Assembly (NCBI RefSeq): GCF_008710095.1
Contig: NZ_VYKJ01000007.1
Location: 62,001-126,000 of the forward strand
DNA from: Affinibrenneria salicis
GTDB lineage: Bacteria > Pseudomonadota > Gammaproteobacteria > Enterobacterales > Enterobacteriaceae
Length of the DNA stretch: 64,000 nt
Direction: 5' to 3'
Part shown: in pieces, positions 29,483 through 38,670 of the stretch
Layout: each line of letters starts with the position of its first letter
How positions within the stretch are numbered: position 1 is the stretch's first letter
Program-made: the position numbers and the translations under genes
Notes under the pieces: generated by a model
The model's input: only the letters and a program-made list of their open reading frames with translations
Databases searched by the model: none
Told to the model about the DNA's origin: nothing

Positions 29483-30499
29483 CTAGTCGTGCGGCGGATG
29501 GTCGGTCTGCCCGCTGCCCAGCGTCGGCTGCCACAGAACCTGCAGCTGTTCGAGCGGCGTGCCGCTCAGCAGCGCCAGAACCATCTCGCTGATCTGCCTG
29601 CCGACGCTGGTTCTGGTCGCCTGGATAATCGGCGTAACCGCCACGGTAACGAGCGAATCATCCGGCAGACCGTCATAGCTAATCAACGACACGCCCTGCT
29701 CGTCCAACAGGTTCGCCTGCTGCAGCGCGCTGGCCGCGCCGTCGCCCAGCATGTTGCTGTCGGTGACGATGGCGGTGGGCGGTTCCGGCAGCGCCAGCAG
29801 ACGGCGCGCGGCGAGAAAGCCGCCGCGCCGGTCAGATTCGGCGGTCAGTATATAGCCGGCGGCCCGCAGGGCCTCTGCGTCCGGTACGCTGCGGCAAAAA
29901 CCGTCGAGCCGCTGCTCGACGTAAGACAGACTGGCCTGGGTCCCGATAAAAGCGATGCGCTGATGGCCCAGTTCGCGTAAACGCTGCACCGCCAGCGCCG
30001 AACCGGCCGCGTTATCGAAGTCGAACCAGGCGTAGGGATGATCCAGCCGGCTGCGGCCGAGCGCCAGGAAAGGGAAATTCTGTTCGCAGAGATAGCGCAG
30101 ACGTTTATCTTCGGGTTGGGTGTGGGCGACCAGCAGCGCGTCGACGCGGCGCGTTTCCACTATATGCTCCAGCGTCTGCGCGTGGCCGGGGCCTGGCGCG
30201 TCCGGGATCAGCAGCAGGTCCACGCCGTGGCGCGCCAGTTCAAGACTGATTCCGCCGATCATTTCCAGAAAGGTGGAGTTGTTCAATACGCGCGGCCGCG
30301 ACGGGTAGACCAGCCCAATGGCGTCGGTTTTGCCCATTTTTAATCTTCTGGCCAGCGCATTGGGTTGATAGCCCAGACTTTTGGCGCAGGCGACAATGCG
30401 TTCACGCGTGGCGATGGCCACGTCGTCGTAGCCATTCAGCGCACGGCTTACGGTGGTGATCGACAGGCCAAGTTGTTCGGCGATTTTTTTTAATGACAT
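29483..30499 (-). CDS. LacI-family repressor, probably of the rafBA genes
   Basis: 338 residues. Helix-turn-helix MSLKKIAEQLGLSITTVSRA with hinge ALARRLKMGKTDAIGL, then a sugar-binding effector domain. The order regulator, permease, alpha-galactosidase, and the two LacI-type palindromes before the permease gene, make it the likely alpha-galactoside repressor (RafR-like). The true ligand is unknown. Two ERIC-type repeats now occupy most of the region between it and the permease promoter. Confidence 0.82.
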   Translation of the reverse strand: MSLKKIAEQLGLSITTVSRALNGYDDVAIATRERIVACAKSLGYQPNALARRLKMGKTDAIGLVYPSRPRVLNNSTFLEMIGGISLELARHGVDLLLIPDAPGPGHAQTLEHIVETRRVDALLVAHTQPEDKRLRYLCEQNFPFLALGRSRLDHPYAWFDFDNAAGSALAVQRLRELGHQRIAFIGTQASLSYVEQRLDGFCRSVPDAEALRAAGYILTAESDRRGGFLAARRLLALPEPPTAIVTDSNMLGDGAASALQQANLLDEQGVSLISYDGLPDDSLVTVAVTPIIQATRTSVGRQISEMVLALLSGTPLEQLQVLWQPTLGSGQTDHPPHD

Positions 30500-30544
30500 A
30501 GCAGACCTGATTTATGACGCCGGTAGTGAGCCGGAAAACACCCG

Positions 30545-30829
30545 TTATATACTCTCAATAATTCGAGTTGCAGCACAAAACCTTATCGTTTGCACAACGC
30601 ACAATGCACAACGCACATGCGTCGGCCCTTTGCGGGCGAAGCGCATGAATGCGCCTCGTCACGCGCAAGCGAGGGGCTCATCGGTCGTGACCGACGTTGT
30701 CCGGCCAGCCGCCGGCCTGCGGTAAGCGGCGGAATGTCTGTCAATAATCCCGATGGGCTGACCCGGATAAGCGATTCGGGCGAGCGAACGCGGCCAACGC
30801 CTCTGCAACCTGAAGTATGACGAGTATAC
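30545..30829 (+). repeat. ERIC-type repeat with enlarged centre
   Basis: The left arm TATATACTCTCAATAATTCG runs on AGTTGCAG; the right arm CTGCAACCTGAAGTATGACG ends GAGTATA. Both match the other ERIC-type arms in this window. At 285 bp it is more than twice normal length, so the centre carries extra sequence. It abuts the next repeat, sharing the TATACC join at 30824-30829. Confidence 0.68.
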
Positions 30830-31050
30830 CCAATAGATTCCGGATTACAGTACAAAACGTTGACGTGTTGAACCGCGCCAGCGCTGTCCGGGGAAGGGCG
30901 CTTATTCATCCCGTTCGCTTTACATGAATCACCGATTCGGGCGGTAATGTGCCGGCGAACAGATTTAAACGCGCCTCGCCGCTCGCCGAGGGGCTGTGGC
31001 GGCCACATACCTGACCAGTGCGTCTGCAACGAGGTCTACTGTAGGGGATT
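30822..31050 (+). repeat. Second, tandem ERIC-type repeat
   Basis: The left arm TATACCCAATAGATTCCGGA runs on TTACAG; its inner part shares GTGTTGAAC with the repeat at 1944-2071. The right arm GCGTCTGCAACGAGGTCTAC is diverged. The two repeats together fill 30545-31050, between the LacI-family gene and the rafB promoter. Confidence 0.55.
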
Positions 31051-31141
31051 GAAATCTTTTACTCAAGCGGCCGGCAGTCGCAATAGCACGCCGTAAACCT
31101 GTTACAAGAATAAATTAGTAAAATCGCTATGTTCATCACAG

Positions 31142-31159
31142 ATCCGAAACGTTTCGATT
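31142..31159. promoter_or_regulatory. LacI-type operator 1 upstream of rafB
   Basis: ATCCGAAACGTTTCGATT, a palindrome with the central AAACGTTT and flanks typical of LacI/GalR-family operators (one mismatch in the outer arm). Centre at 31150/31151, about 143 bp before the permease ATG. Confidence 0.85.
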
Positions 31160-31162
31160 CTA

Positions 31163-31180
31163 ATCCGAAACGTTTCGGAT
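31163..31180. promoter_or_regulatory. LacI-type operator 2 upstream of rafB
   Basis: ATCCGAAACGTTTCGGAT, a perfect 18-bp palindrome. Its centre is 21 bp (two helical turns) from that of operator 1, so two repressor dimers would bind the same face of the DNA. The presumed ligand is the product of the LacI-family gene at 29483-30499. Confidence 0.88.
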
Positions 31181-31293
31181 GTAGAGTGGCCGCAATAACA
31201 GCGGCGTTCGCCTGTTCAGCGGCACTGAGCCGACAGAGACGGCACCGGACTGATCGAGAGCGCCATTCGGGTGAACAGTAATGTGAGGTGGGT

Positions 31294-32583
31294 ATGGGTG
31301 CGAGTGCGAGTGATAACAACGCCTGGTCGGCTAACCGGAATTTCTGGTTGTTCGGCCTGTTTTTCTTTTTCTACTTTTTTATCATGGCCTCTTACTATCC
31401 GTTTTTCCCCATCTGGCTGCATGATATTAATAATCTGAGCAAGACGGAGACCGGGATTGTTTTCGGCAGCATTTCCTTCTTCGCTCTCTGCTTTCAGCCC
31501 ATCATGGGGCCGCTATCGGATAAGCTGGGGCTGCGTAAGCACTTAATGTGGGTGATCGTCGGCCTGCTGATTTTGTTTGCGCCGTTCTTTATTTATGTGT
31601 TCAGCCCGCTGCTGCAATACAACATCGTTATCGGCGCGCTTGTCGGCGGCCTGTACCTGGGCTTTGTTTTTACCGGCGGTTCGCACGCCATCGAAGCTTA
31701 TATTGAGAAGGTGAGCCGTCATTCCAGCTTCGAATATGGCCGCACCCGCATGTTTGGCTGTATCGGCTGGGCGGTCTGCGCTTCGCTGGTCGGCATGCTT
31801 TATACCATCAACAACCAGTTTATTTTCTGGCTGGCCTCCGGCTGCGCCCTGGTGCTGGCCGTGTTGCTGTTTCTGGCGAAGCCCGACGTTTCATCCACGG
31901 CGTTCGTGGTGGACAAGCTGGGCGCCAATAAAGCGCCGTTCAGCCTGCGTACCGCGCTGGAGTTGCTGAAAAAACCGCAGCTGTGGTTTTTCGTGTTGTA
32001 TATCATCGGCGTTCCCTGCGTATACGATGTTTTCGATCAGCAGTTCGCCAATTTTTTTACGTCCTTCTTTGAAACCAAACAGCGCGGCACGGAAATATTT
32101 GGGTTTGTCACCACCGGCGGCGAATTATTGAATGCCGCAGTGATGTTTTTTGCGCCGGTCATCATTGCCCGTATCGGCAGTAAAAACGCGCTGCTGCTGG
32201 CTGGCGCGATTATGTCGATTCGCATTATTGGGTCAGCCTTCGCCTCCAGCGCGCTGGAAGTGGTGCTGCTGAAAATTCTGCATATGTTCGAAGTCCCCTT
32301 CTTACTGGTCGGTTCGTTTAAATATATTACTCAGGTTTTTGAGGTGCGCTTCTCCGCCACGGTTTATTTGATTGGTTTCTGTTTCAGCAAACAGATTTCG
32401 ATGATCTTTATGTCGTATTTTTCCGGACGGTTATATGACGCGTTCGGCTTTCAGCAAACTTATCTTTTTCTCGGCCTGATTGTCCTGACATTCACCGTGA
32501 TTTCCGCCTTTACCCTGACGGGGCAGGGCGTGCTGGAGAATATGAGGGAACGCTGGCAGAAAAAACGCGATCAACTGGTTTGA
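31294..32583 (+). CDS. rafB: Oligosaccharide:H+ symporter (RafB/LacY/MelY family)
   Basis: 429 residues, a 12-helix inner-membrane major-facilitator protein of the LacY subfamily. [20 protein letters not shown] and FFPIWLHD open it as in Lac[21 protein letters not shown] contains the sugar/proton site region, and [13 protein letters not shown] is the family signature loop. Substrates are probably melibiose or raffinose, from the co-transcribed alpha-galactosidase. The frame may start at GTG 31288; ATG 31294 has GAGGT 5 nt upstream. rafA follows after 22 bp. Confidence 0.88.
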   Translation: MGASASDNNAWSANRNFWLFGLFFFFYFFIMASYYPFFPIWLHDINNLSKTETGIVFGSISFFALCFQPIMGPLSDKLGLRKHLMWVIVGLLILFAPFFIYVFSPLLQYNIVIGALVGGLYLGFVFTGGSHAIEAYIEKVSRHSSFEYGRTRMFGCIGWAVCASLVGMLYTINNQFIFWLASGCALVLAVLLFLAKPDVSSTAFVVDKLGANKAPFSLRTALELLKKPQLWFFVLYIIGVPCVYDVFDQQFANFFTSFFETKQRGTEIFGFVTTGGELLNAAVMFFAPVIIARIGSKNALLLAGAIMSIRIIGSAFASSALEVVLLKILHMFEVPFLLVGSFKYITQVFEVRFSATVYLIGFCFSKQISMIFMSYFSGRLYDAFGFQQTYLFLGLIVLTFTVISAFTLTGQGVLENMRERWQKKRDQLV

Positions 32584-32605
32584 TGCAAGATACTGAGGAG
32601 AGAAT

Positions 32606-34738
32606 ATGCAACAGAATATAATCAGGCTGGAAAGCGCGCATTCGGATGTGATTTTACGCTGCTTTCCCTGGGTGGAAATCCTCTACTGGGGACCGCATCT
32701 GAACCATTTCGACGCGCAGATGAGCGTGGCTCTGGAACGTCCGGTTCCCAACAGCCGGCTGGATAACGACGTGCCGCTGACGCTGTGCCCGGAAAATGGC
32801 CGCGGTCTGTTCAGCGTGCCCGGCATCGAAGGGCACCGCGACGGTCTGGATTGGGCGCCGGTGTTTACCCCGGTCGATTATCGACTGCATGATAATCGCC
32901 TGACGATTACTCAGCAGGACGACACCGCCGGGCTGCGGCTGACCAGCGAACTGTACCTGTGTCCGCACAGCGGCGTGCTCAGCCATCGCAATACGCTGAC
33001 CAACCTGAAAGCCGGCGTCTATCAATTGGCGCGTCTGGCGCTGACGCTGCCGCTGCCGGAACGGGCGCGCCAGGTAATGGCGTTCCACGGCCGCTGGATT
33101 GACGAATTTCAGCGCCATTCTCTGACGTTGGATCACGGCGGCTTCCTGCAGGAAAACCGCCGCGGCAGAACTTCGCACGAATATTTCCCCGGCGTGGTCA
33201 TCGGCAGCGACGGCTTCAGCGAACAACAGGGGGAAGTGTGGGGGCTGCATCTGGCGTGGAGCGGCAATCACCGCCTGCGCGTGGACTGCAAGAGCGACGG
33301 CCGGCGGCAGATTCAGGCTGAGGCGCTCTATTTCGCCGGCGAGATCGCGCTGGAAGATCAGCAGTCGATCTCGACGCCGTGGATATACGCCACCTATGCC
33401 GCGCGCGGACTGAATGCGATGAGCGAACACTTCCATCGCTATGTGCGCGCCGAACTGATCGCCGGGCTGCAGGACAAACCGCGGCCGGTGCATTTAAATA
33501 CCTGGGAAGGCATCTATTTCGATCATCAGCCGGATAACATCATCACGATGGCGCAGCGCGCCGCCAGTCTCGGCATTGAGCGTTTCATCATCGACGACGG
33601 CTGGTTTAAAGGGCGGGTTAACGACCACTTTGCGCTCGGCGACTGGTATGTGGATGCAGAGAAGTACCCGCAGGGGCTGACGCCGGTGATCGCGGCGGTA
33701 AAGGCGACCGGTATGGAGTTTGGTATTTGGGTTGAACCGGAGATGGTCAATGAGGACTCCGATCTGTTCCGCCGTCACCCGGACTGGCTGCTGAAACTCG
33801 ACGGCTATCCGCTGCTGACCGGGCGCAACCAACTGGTGCTCGATCTGTGCCGGCCGGAGGTGTATGAGTACCTGCTGGAGCGGCTGAGCTGGCTGCTGGG
33901 TCAGCACGATATCGACTATGTAAAGTGGGACTTCAACCGCGAACTGGTTCAGCCCGGCCACCACGGCCGCCCGGCGATGGTGGCGCAGACCGAGCAGCTA
34001 TATCGCCTGTTCGATGCGCTGAATCAGCGCTTCCCGCAGGTTGAGTTCGAATCCTGCGCGTCGGGCGGCGGCCGTATCGACTATGAGATCCTCAAGCGCT
34101 GTAAACGTTTCTGGCCGTCCGACAGCAACGATGCGCTCGATCGCCAGCAGATTCAGCGCGGCATGAGTTATTTCTTTCCGCCGGAAGTGATGGGTACGCA
34201 CATCGGCGGCAATCCCTGCCACAGCACGTCGCGCATTCTCGACGTCAATTTCCGCGGTCTGACCGCGCTGTTTGGCCACATGGGCGTCGAGCTCGATCCG
34301 TTAAGCGCGCCGGAGGAGGAACAGCAGGCTTTTGCCCGCTATATTGCGCTGCATAAACACTTGCGTCCTTTGCTGCACAGCGGCGTGGCCTTCCGTCTCG
34401 ATACGCCGGACGATATTTTGATCCACGGCGTACGGGCGCAGGACGGCAGCCGGGCGGTGGCGATGGTCAGTCAACTGACGCTGCCGCATTATGCGCTGAG
34501 CGGTACGCTGCGCGTACCCGGCCTGAAATCGGGCGCGCTCTATCGGGTCAGCGTGTTGGATAAGCCGCAAAGCCTGAACAAGGCGCGCAACCATACGATG
34601 AAAGTGTATCCGCGCTGGCTGCGCGAGGAGGTGGTACTGAGCGGCGAATGGCTGGAGCAGGTTGGGCTGCCATTGCCGGTGCTGGATCCGGCCAGCGCGA
34701 TACTGCTGTCCTTCGATGAAATCGACGCCGCGCATTGA
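32606..34738 (+). CDS. rafA: Alpha-galactosidase, GH36 (RafA type)
   Basis: 710 residues, a cytoplasmic family GH36 enzyme that removes terminal alpha-1,6-galactose from raffinose or melibiose. An N-terminal beta-sandwich (to about 295) precedes the catalytic barrel; the nucleophile is Asp442 in YVKWDFNREL and the acid/base lies in WPSDSNDALDR (about 506). IIDDGWF, WVEPEMV and CASGGGR are also conserved. No signal peptide, so the substrate must be imported by the upstream permease. A GGAG ribosome site precedes the ATG. Intact. Confidence 0.93.
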   Translation: MQQNIIRLESAHSDVILRCFPWVEILYWGPHLNHFDAQMSVALERPVPNSRLDNDVPLTLCPENGRGLFSVPGIEGHRDGLDWAPVFTPVDYRLHDNRLTITQQDDTAGLRLTSELYLCPHSGVLSHRNTLTNLKAGVYQLARLALTLPLPERARQVMAFHGRWIDEFQRHSLTLDHGGFLQENRRGRTSHEYFPGVVIGSDGFSEQQGEVWGLHLAWSGNHRLRVDCKSDGRRQIQAEALYFAGEIALEDQQSISTPWIYATYAARGLNAMSEHFHRYVRAELIAGLQDKPRPVHLNTWEGIYFDHQPDNIITMAQRAASLGIERFIIDDGWFKGRVNDHFALGDWYVDAEKYPQGLTPVIAAVKATGMEFGIWVEPEMVNEDSDLFRRHPDWLLKLDGYPLLTGRNQLVLDLCRPEVYEYLLERLSWLLGQHDIDYVKWDFNRELVQPGHHGRPAMVAQTEQLYRLFDALNQRFPQVEFESCASGGGRIDYEILKRCKRFWPSDSNDALDRQQIQRGMSYFFPPEVMGTHIGGNPCHSTSRILDVNFRGLTALFGHMGVELDPLSAPEEEQQAFARYIALHKHLRPLLHSGVAFRLDTPDDILIHGVRAQDGSRAVAMVSQLTLPHYALSGTLRVPGLKSGALYRVSVLDKPQSLNKARNHTMKVYPRWLREEVVLSGEWLEQVGLPLPVLDPASAILLSFDEIDAAH

Positions 34739-34748
34739 TGCAACGGTA

Positions 34749-34766
34749 TTGCCCGGCGCGCGCCGG
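34749..34766. terminator. Palindrome between rafA and mgtE
   Basis: GCCCGGCGCGCGCCGGGC, a perfect 18-bp palindrome in the 35-bp gap between two convergent genes. No T-run; a bidirectional terminator is inferred from position. Confidence 0.5.
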
Positions 34767-34773
34767 GCAGGCG

Positions 34774-36198
34774 TTAGTGCAGCAGAAAAACGGTCGCCAG
34801 ACCGAGGAAGATAAAAAAACCGCCGGTATCGGTAATGGCGGTGATCATCACGCTGGAGCCGACCGCCGGATCGCGCCCCAGCCTGATCATGGTCATCGGG
34901 ATCAGCACGCCCATCATCGCGGCCAGCAGCAGATTGAGCAGAATGGCCAGCATCATCACGCCGCCCATCGAAGCGCTGCCGTACAGCAGCCAGGTCACCA
35001 CCCCCATAATGCCGCCCCACACCACGCCGTTAATCAGAGCCACGCCCAGCTCCTTCAGCAGCAGGTGGGAGACCTTGCCGTGTTCCAGCTGATGCAGCGC
35101 CAGCGCGCGCACAATCATGGTAATGGTCTGGTTGCCGGTATTGCCGCCGAGCCCGGCGACGATCGGCATCAGCGTAGCCAGCGCCACCAGATGGGATAAG
35201 GTATGTTCAAACAGGCCGATCACGCGCGAGGCGATAAACGCAGTGCACAGGTTGATCGCCAGCCAGGCCCAGCGGTTGCGCACCGCTTTATGGATCGGCG
35301 CGAACACATCCTCTTCCGGGCTTAACCCGCCGGCGCGGCGCAGATTGCTGTCGCTCTCTTCGTTCACCACATCGACGATATCTTCTACCGTCAGTCGACC
35401 GAGCAGCTTGCCTTTACTGTCGGTGACCGCGGTGGAGATCAGGTTATAACGTTCAAATGCGCCGGCCGCCTCTTCGGCGGTATCTTCCGGCAGGAAGGAG
35501 ATCGGTTTGGGGTTCATGACATCGGCCACCTGCGTTTCCGGCCGGTGCAGCAATACGCTGGTCAACAGCAGTTCGCCGAGCAGCGTGTTCTTACGATCGA
35601 CCACAAACAGCTTATCGGTGGATTCCGGCACCGATTTGCGATAGCGCAGATAGCGCTGTACGGCGGCCAGACTCATATCGGGGCGCACGGTCACCAGCTC
35701 GAAGTCCATGATATGACCGACATGGTCCTTCTCATAGTTGACCGCTTCGCGCAGCTGAGCGCGCTGGCGCGGCTCCAGCGAGGTGAGAATGCGACTGAGC
35801 AGATTGCGCGGCAGATAGCGCGCCAGATAAGCCTTTTCGTCGAGGTCGAGCGGACGAATCGCCTTCAGGATGGCCTTATCGCTCATATCGGCGATCAGGC
35901 TGTCCCAGACGTTATCCGAGACTTCAATCAACACGTGGCCGCGCCGATCGGGCGGCACCAGGCGCCAGAGCGCCAGGCGTTCATCGTGCGGCAGCGATTC
36001 TAGCAAGTCGGCGAGGTCGGCGGCGTGCAGTTCCTTAACCAGCAGGGCGATTTCCGCGGTCTGGTCGAGCAGGTATTTTTTATCGATGCCGGGCGCCGAC
36101 TGTTTTTGGCCGGTGATATCATCAACCAGCGCTTTATTATCCAGCAGCAGAGAAAGGATACGGCGGCGGAGAGTGGAGAGTTTTTTTACGCTCGACAT
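34774..36198 (-). CDS. mgtE: MgtE-family magnesium transporter
   Basis: 474 residues: cytoplasmic N domain (about 30-140, superhelical; DLADLLESLPHDERLALWRL), a pair of CBS domains (about 145-275) that sense Mg, a plug helix, and five membrane helices (about 300-474) with the pore region PIVAGLGGNTGNQTITMIVR and the Mg-site aspartate in AITDTGGFFIF. It forms a gated Mg2+ channel in the inner membrane. Single gene, convergent with rafA. No leader riboswitch was seen upstream. Confidence 0.94.
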   Translation of the reverse strand: MSSVKKLSTLRRRILSLLLDNKALVDDITGQKQSAPGIDKKYLLDQTAEIALLVKELHAADLADLLESLPHDERLALWRLVPPDRRGHVLIEVSDNVWDSLIADMSDKAILKAIRPLDLDEKAYLARYLPRNLLSRILTSLEPRQRAQLREAVNYEKDHVGHIMDFELVTVRPDMSLAAVQRYLRYRKSVPESTDKLFVVDRKNTLLGELLLTSVLLHRPETQVADVMNPKPISFLPEDTAEEAAGAFERYNLISTAVTDSKGKLLGRLTVEDIVDVVNEESDSNLRRAGGLSPEEDVFAPIHKAVRNRWAWLAINLCTAFIASRVIGLFEHTLSHLVALATLMPIVAGLGGNTGNQTITMIVRALALHQLEHGKVSHLLLKELGVALINGVVWGGIMGVVTWLLYGSASMGGVMMLAILLNLLLAAMMGVLIPMTMIRLGRDPAVGSSVMITAITDTGGFFIFLGLATVFLLH

Positions 36199-36397
36199 GG
36201 TGTGAACAGTCCTGTTAAATCCGAATCAGCGGGGAAACCCTCCCCGGCGTGTAAGGCGATAAACGCTAATTATGACGCATATATATGACGCCGAAACAAC
36301 CGCCGCTTATTTTTATCCCCGTTATTCGCAGGTCGCTCAGGCATTGTCCAACGCACCTATGTTTTTCCCGCGCCCCGAAATCACTGGCAATAACGTT

Positions 36398-36545
36398 ATG
36401 CCCGTTATACTTCAGGTTGCGTACGTATTGATTGCGCTCAATTCTTCGGCCGGTATTCTGGCCTTATTTCCGGCGCTTACTTTCGGGCCGCGCTGGCGCG
36501 TCTCAAAACGATAATGCGTTGCTGCAACCCGAATTATTCAGGGCA
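36398..36545 (-). repeat. ERIC-type repeat, inverted orientation
   Basis: Left CCCGTTATACTTCAGGTTGC and right CTGCAACCCGAATTATTCAG are the two arms read on the minus strand. About 148 bp. It lies in the 458-bp gap between mgtE and yfgG (36199-36656), which otherwise holds only short spurious frames and presumably the mgtE promoter. Confidence 0.65.
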
Positions 36546-36656
36546 TCTTGCGGCGCATAATTCGCGTGGCGCACGATTATTCAGTTTATCACCGTCATGC
36601 TAACGGAGCGGACTGTGCCGTATGATTACGGCGATTCCGTCAGCAGAATGACGACA

Positions 36657-36884
36657 TTACTCTTTTTGGGGGATGAACGGATCGGATGGCGGCAATTGCG
36701 TCATCGTTTGTTCGATACGCGATGATGCCTGTTTATCGAGATGGTGGGAATAAGCGCTAATCGCAGACCAGGCAAAACGGCCCAGCAAAATGAGAAAACT
36801 AATCAACAAAACCGTACGGGCTATAGATGAACTACTTCGTCGCGAGCGCATAGATAGTCGTCGTCTGTGGGTAAGCGTATTCAT
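36657..36884 (-). CDS. yfgG: YfgG-like small membrane protein
   Basis: 75 residues from ATG 36884 (AAGGAG 11 nt upstream); the frame extends to 36938. A basic Arg/Ser-rich N-terminus precedes one membrane helix, ARTVLLISFLILLGRFAWSA, and a short polar tail. It resembles E. coli YfgG (63 aa, RIVLLISFIFFFGRF), which lies near ppx in E. coli too and has been linked to nickel/cobalt stress. Here it follows ppx on the same strand after about 245 bp. Start position is uncertain. Confidence 0.72.
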   Translation of the reverse strand: MNTLTHRRRLSMRSRRSSSSIARTVLLISFLILLGRFAWSAISAYSHHLDKQASSRIEQTMTQLPPSDPFIPQKE

Positions 36885-37004
36885 TACCGCAATATCTCCT
36901 TCAGCAGCGGACATCCGCCTGAATTTATTTAGGCACAAGCGCCGCGCGAGGTCAATCTCCCGGAAGGTAAAAAAATTTTTCCGGCGCCGCTAAATCCGGT
37001 CGGG

Positions 37005-37038
37005 CCGTTATCGGGCGCGTCAGCGGGCCCGATAACGT
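37005..37038. terminator. Hairpin downstream of ppx
   Basis: CGTTATCGGGC and GCCCGATAACG pair around a 10-12 nt loop. It lies about 90 bp after the ppx stop on the minus strand. No T-run directly follows, so the terminator call is moderate. Confidence 0.5.
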
Positions 37039-37129
37039 GAACTTACGGGCCGCTGGCGCCGAATGCCAGTCCCGCTCGCGTTGTTCAGCCCGCGGGGATT
37101 GTCCGCCCGGGGAAGTGAAGCGAACGCGA

Positions 37130-38662
37130 TCAGCCGGCTTTCTCCTCCTCAATCGTCAGCTTCCAGCCGGCGACGTCGGCCCAATATCCCTGCTCGCGCT
37201 CCAGATCGAGCTGTACGAGGTTATTCTGGCTAAAAAAGTCCGAAGGAAAGGTCAGCGTCCAGTGATAATCATCGGTGGCCAGCCGCAGCGTGGCAGGCGT
37301 GGTGGTGGCCTGACGCTGATTGTTCAGCAGCGTGGCCAGCCGCAACAGCAGAACCAACGGCAAGTAGTGCTTCTTCTTGAACAGATTCAGGCGCGGCAGC
37401 TCATCGAGTTTCAGCGCCTTACGGTGCAGCCGCACGATCAGCGACAGCAGCAATTGCTGTTCCTGATTGAAGCCGGGCAGATTGGTATTCTGCAGAATAT
37501 AGGCGGAATGACGGTGCATTCCATTGTGATTAATGCTAAGCCCGACCTCGTGCAGCATCGAGGCCCATTTCAGCATGGCTTCCAGTTGCGGATGCACCAG
37601 CGAAGGATTCTGCCCGGCCCATTGGGTGTACAGCAGTTCGGTGGTTTCCCGCACCCGACGCGCCTGTTCGCGATCGATATTGTAGTGCTCCGCCAGGCTT
37701 TGCGCGGTGCGCGTACGGATATCCTGATGGCGAAAGCGCCCCTCCATTTCATACAGCACGCCTTCGCGCAGCGCGCCGTCGGACAGACGCAGCTCCTTGA
37801 TCGCCAGCGCATCGAAGATACCGCACAGGATCGCCAGGCCGGGCACCAGCACCGACTGCCGTTCTTCCGTCAGGCCGGGCAGGCTCAGCGACTTAAAGTT
37901 TTTGAACTGCGTGACCTTGCGGCACAGCGTATCCAACCGTTCGGGGGTGATCAGGCCGTCCTTTTCGCCCATCTCCATCAGAATCTCATTGGTAGCCTTG
38001 ATGGTGCCGGAGGCGCCCAGCGCGTACTGCCAGCCATAGATACGGTATTCCCACGCCAGCGTTTCCAGCTTCTGCGCGGCCGCCAGACGCGCACGCCTGA
38101 AATTGGCCTCGCTGATGGCGCCGCCGGGAAAAAATTGTTGTGCGAAGCTTACGCAACCCATGCGGCGGCTTTCGATCAGCATGGGTTCAAAATCTTCGCC
38201 GATCACCAGTTCGGTCGAGCCGCCGCCGATGTCGATCACCAGCTTGCGCCCCTTCTCCGGTTGGGTATGTTCAACGCCCATAAAGATCAGCCGGGCTTCT
38301 TCATGACCGGAGATAATCTCGATCGGATAGGGGATCACGTCCGCCGCGCGGCGCAGAAATTCGCGCGCATTGCTGGCCTGACGCAGCGCATGGGTGCCCA
38401 CTATTGAGACGTTGAGGGCGGGAAACCCCTGCAGCCGTTCGGCGAACAGCGCCAGACAGCTCATCCCGCGCGCCATGGCCTCTTCGCTGAGCTCATTATC
38501 GCTGTTCAGCCCGTCGGCCAGGTGAACCCGCTGTTTCAGCCGGCCCAGCACCTGCAGCGCACCATTGACCACACGGGCGATTACCATATGGAAACTGTTC
38601 GAACCCAGGTCAATGGCGGCGAATTCCTGGGGTTTATCGGTATGATTTTCTGTTAACAGCAT
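37130..38662 (-). CDS. ppx: Exopolyphosphatase
   Basis: 510 residues (E. coli 513). Ppx/GppA-family enzyme of the actin-like ATPase fold that releases phosphate from the ends of polyphosphate. Phosphate loops are visible: [19 protein letters not shown] at the N-terminus and [15 protein letters not shown] near 145-160; the C-terminal half carries the HD-like domain ([17 protein letters not shown]) . It starts 8 bp after the ppk stop and is co-transcribed with it, so synthesis and breakdown of polyphosphate are linked. The long frame on the opposite strand is a composition artefact. Confidence 0.96.
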   Translation of the reverse strand: MLLTENHTDKPQEFAAIDLGSNSFHMVIARVVNGALQVLGRLKQRVHLADGLNSDNELSEEAMARGMSCLALFAERLQGFPALNVSIVGTHALRQASNAREFLRRAADVIPYPIEIISGHEEARLIFMGVEHTQPEKGRKLVIDIGGGSTELVIGEDFEPMLIESRRMGCVSFAQQFFPGGAISEANFRRARLAAAQKLETLAWEYRIYGWQYALGASGTIKATNEILMEMGEKDGLITPERLDTLCRKVTQFKNFKSLSLPGLTEERQSVLVPGLAILCGIFDALAIKELRLSDGALREGVLYEMEGRFRHQDIRTRTAQSLAEHYNIDREQARRVRETTELLYTQWAGQNPSLVHPQLEAMLKWASMLHEVGLSINHNGMHRHSAYILQNTNLPGFNQEQQLLLSLIVRLHRKALKLDELPRLNLFKKKHYLPLVLLLRLATLLNNQRQATTTPATLRLATDDYHWTLTFPSDFFSQNNLVQLDLEREQGYWADVAGWKLTIEEEKAG

Positions 38663-38670
38663 ACAAAAGC

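Noticed and set aside
37037..38407. 456-codon open frame on the plus strand
   Set aside because: It lies opposite ppx, has no ribosome site or family resemblance, and is explained by GC-rich third positions of ppx.
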